Source: a candidate division TA06 bacterium
GTDB lineage: Bacteria; Ratteibacteria; UBA8468; MWAK01
Reading direction: 5' to 3'
DNA length: 13,713 nucleotides
Assembly (NCBI GenBank): GCA_022704925.1
Contig: JAKJFK010000024.1
Coordinates: 1-13,713 of the forward strand
The notes beneath the pieces are model-generated. The model searched no databases, was not told the DNA's origin, and saw only the letters and a program-made list of their open reading frames with translations. Shown in pieces: positions 13,401-13,713 of the stretch. The translations under genes were made by a program, and so were the position numbers. The first letter of the stretch is position 1. The number at the start of each line of letters is the position of its first letter.

Positions 13401-13713
13401 GCGTTGACGTTGTCGTTCACCACCACCACGTCACCGTTGTCGCTGGTCGCCGTAAAGGTAGTCGCGCTCGTCTGTACCGCCCAGCCCGTCGCGCCTATGC
13501 CCTGCGCCGCGTCAAGCACCACCGTAGGCGCCGTCACCACACCGCCGGTCCAGGCGATCAGGCCAAAGCCGTCGCCCTCACCGTCAGCACGGATCGTCGC
13601 GGTCGTCGCCGCGTCAACGTCAGCCGCCAGGTAAATGCTGTCATCAGCATCAAGCAGCACGCTCGAACCAGTCGACTCAACGCTCGCGTTGATGAACATG
13701 TCACCGGTGCCGT
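9122..13713 (-). CDS. Giant secreted beta-strand-repeat protein, N-terminus outside the window
   Basis: More than 1,529 codons are visible. The frame continues past the window edge (…GTGD before the internal Met at 13699), so the start and any signal peptide are not seen. Residues are dominated by Thr, Ala, Gly, Asp, Asn, Ser, Val and Ile. Tandem units of about 144 residues share a fixed order of short strands: IET.A..IAADS..GNI.L, SSLTTGTG.I.FSQTGGG.LTV, GDI.L.VTGADLTA..VTAG, SG.VYV.NVTA..D.ITV.SAGAIEESGADGGADLTA, LDLNAVTGIG. This pattern fits a parallel beta-helix of the filamentous haemagglutinin/autotransporter-adhesin kind. The last 436 residues are non-repetitive, contain most of the Trp, His and Pro, and end in a basic tail (SGKVRKLASL). 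No LPxTG motif or outer-membrane barrel is evident. There are no cysteines, and the only two lysines are in the last nine residues. A surface or adhesin role is inference. Confidence 0.88.
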   Translation of the reverse strand, partial: GTGDMFINASVESTGSSVLLDADDSIYLAADVDAATTATIRADGEGDGFGLIAWTGGVVTAPTVVLDAAQGIGATGWAVQTSATTFTATSDNGDVVVVNDNVNASTAATLSTGTGNIDVTQTGGGSLTVTSATTGAGDITLTVVGANLTANVVTAGGAGDVYLNTLTSGDIYVNNVTAAGDQITASSAGAIEESGADGGADLTAQVLDLNAVTGIGVLAPIETAATTISADSVNGNIDLDNALGTAVTASSLTTGTGNILFSQTGGGALTVTLARTDVGNIGIDVTGANLTVVTATAGALGGGFGDGNITLTTTTSGNISVDNVTALLDVITINSAGEIVENGDAGVDLRSGTLALTALTGIGSANAIETSAVNIGATTGTGNLRLNNDNAGATVASNLSVTGGSGYIEFNQTGGGSLTVNSATTNGGDITVNVTGADLVADTVTAGGTGDIYLSTLTSGNVLLDNITALDDLIRVTSAGAIEESGSDGAADLTAFELDLNAVTGIGVAGTIETAATQIAADSTDGDVVLANSNTAAVTATSLTTGIGDVIFSQAGGGALTVNNAQTTAGDIDISVTSANLTVLTATAGTFGLIPDGDIRLTTTGSGNIYVGNVTAGNDLITVTSAGAIEESGADGGADLTAGELDLNAVTGIGAAAALETSAQQIAADSTNGNINLDNSSVLDVTVSSLTTGTGSLLFSQAGGGSLTVENAVTGNGPIGLDVTGADLTALVVTAGGAGQNVTLTSFTSGDVFVENVTAAGDQITVTSAGAIEEYGAGDDGADLTATTLDLNAVTGIGTSASAPIETSATAIAADSTNGNISLANSNTAAVTVSSLTTGIGDIYFSQTGGGVLTVTNSDTADGDITLENTGADLIANTVTAGGSGDVLLQTLVSGDVYVNNITAWADLITVNSAGRIDESGADGGADLTAAELDLNATTGIGVGGALEVSASTIAADSVGSGAVNLNSLATGPVLVTSLTTGTFGGAIEVGAITFSQTGNQPLTVQLASTQEGDISIANAGADLTVYEATAGAAAGSNISNLALSATGGGADVFIDNLRAEDDQISITAPLGEIAEIGMGDPEIDLTARILSLIAYTGIGAANPIETDAEELGADNYTNAIQIDNTGDLVLRGVTDDYGDIWIYTEGDLTVQNMTIGYQTVVESVFGNVELYASEDILVNDNVRGLGDVLLVADATRATAFAAGPVSLGLYAPENELGGIYMAGGTSVTSSGSGVVELVASEDIELGLVAAGAGTGIIYSGLGAIIDNNLDDNNVLAEDLVMHANLGIGTLADRLETAVTNLAAENITSGELALTNTASQDNWPVPGDGIPELILATLLDVNTPIGGLTLSVDGLTNLGGGVHLRELAGDILDNVPPTTEVIPFSMDVVANGNSTLESDNGVIGWWNDPLEVNVVGSLTAGALGDPSRNHLISVNLAGIVTPSDQVELPYETPGLVMFNWHIMGDGVLLQALREAQSSLDIERADDFDASFFGPLILDVVTDVWMLPEVPEIEVVVEDASGKVRKLASL
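10430..13713 (-). repeat. Tandem coding repeats of about 432-441 bp (two-unit period 873 bp)
   Basis: Taking the base 15 downstream (plus strand) of the conserved GATACCGGT-type block as anchor, unit boundaries fall at 13511, 13082, 12641, 12209, 11768, 11336, 10904 and 10430. Spacings are 429, 441, 432, 441, 432, 432 and 474 bp, all multiples of three (143, 147, 144, 147, 144, 144 and 158 residues). Long units carry a T.TATAG...GNI.LTT variant, short ones a VTAGG.GD..L.TLTSG variant. Several blocks are nearly identical in DNA, for example 11189-11245 and 12068-12124. The array continues, more degenerate, to the window edge. Confidence 0.93.

Noticed and set aside
10430-13713. Tandem repeats as a CRISPR array
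   Set aside because: Units are over 400 bp, in frame, imperfect and protein-coding, with no short direct repeats separated by unique spacers.

Overview
The window is GC-rich bacterial chromosome, almost fully coding. It has a housekeeping part (1 to about 8360) and an accessory, secreted-protein part (about 8440 to 13713). The organism cannot be named from the sequence. Clear Shine-Dalgarno sites and consensus -35/-10 promoters show a bacterium. A Spy/CpxP-like exported protein and a giant beta-strand-repeat secreted protein suggest a cell with an outer envelope compartment. Several starts lack a Shine-Dalgarno site. An uncultured, deeply branching phylum would fit, but that is a guess.

Left part, plus strand: the end of a URO-D-superfamily (corrinoid methyltransferase-like) gene, then mnmG and tsaE, two tRNA-modification genes whose stop and start share bases. 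tsaE converges on rpe (minus strand), and the two coding ends overlap by 55 bp. rpe diverges from smpB (plus) across an AT-rich promoter. smpB is followed after 16 bp by ssrA (tmRNA), so both trans-translation components sit together. A strong bidirectional terminator closes ssrA and the opposing minus-strand unit rplU-hflX-nrnA (ribosomal protein L21, ribosome-associated GTPase, nanoRNase/pAp phosphatase). Most of this 7 kb serves translation: tRNA wobble and t6A modification, ribosome rescue, ribosome splitting, a ribosomal protein and RNA-end recycling.

Middle, plus strand: a promoter at about 7090-7119 reads a small unrecognised basic protein, an HU/IHF-family DNA-binding protein and uppP (undecaprenyl-diphosphate phosphatase). 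The genes overlap, as expected for one operon.

Right part, minus strand: a very long gene, incomplete at its 5' end, encodes more than 1,529 residues of Thr/Ala/Gly/Asp/Asn-rich beta-strand repeats. Units of 143-158 residues alternate in a two-unit higher-order pattern of exactly 873 bp. The visible part has no cysteine and only two lysines, both in its last nine residues. It ends at a terminator that overlaps a near-consensus promoter for the next gene, a Spy/CpxP-like exported helical protein with its own terminator. The pairing of a giant secreted repeat protein with a small chaperone-like exported protein is the most system-like feature here, but the functional link is inference.
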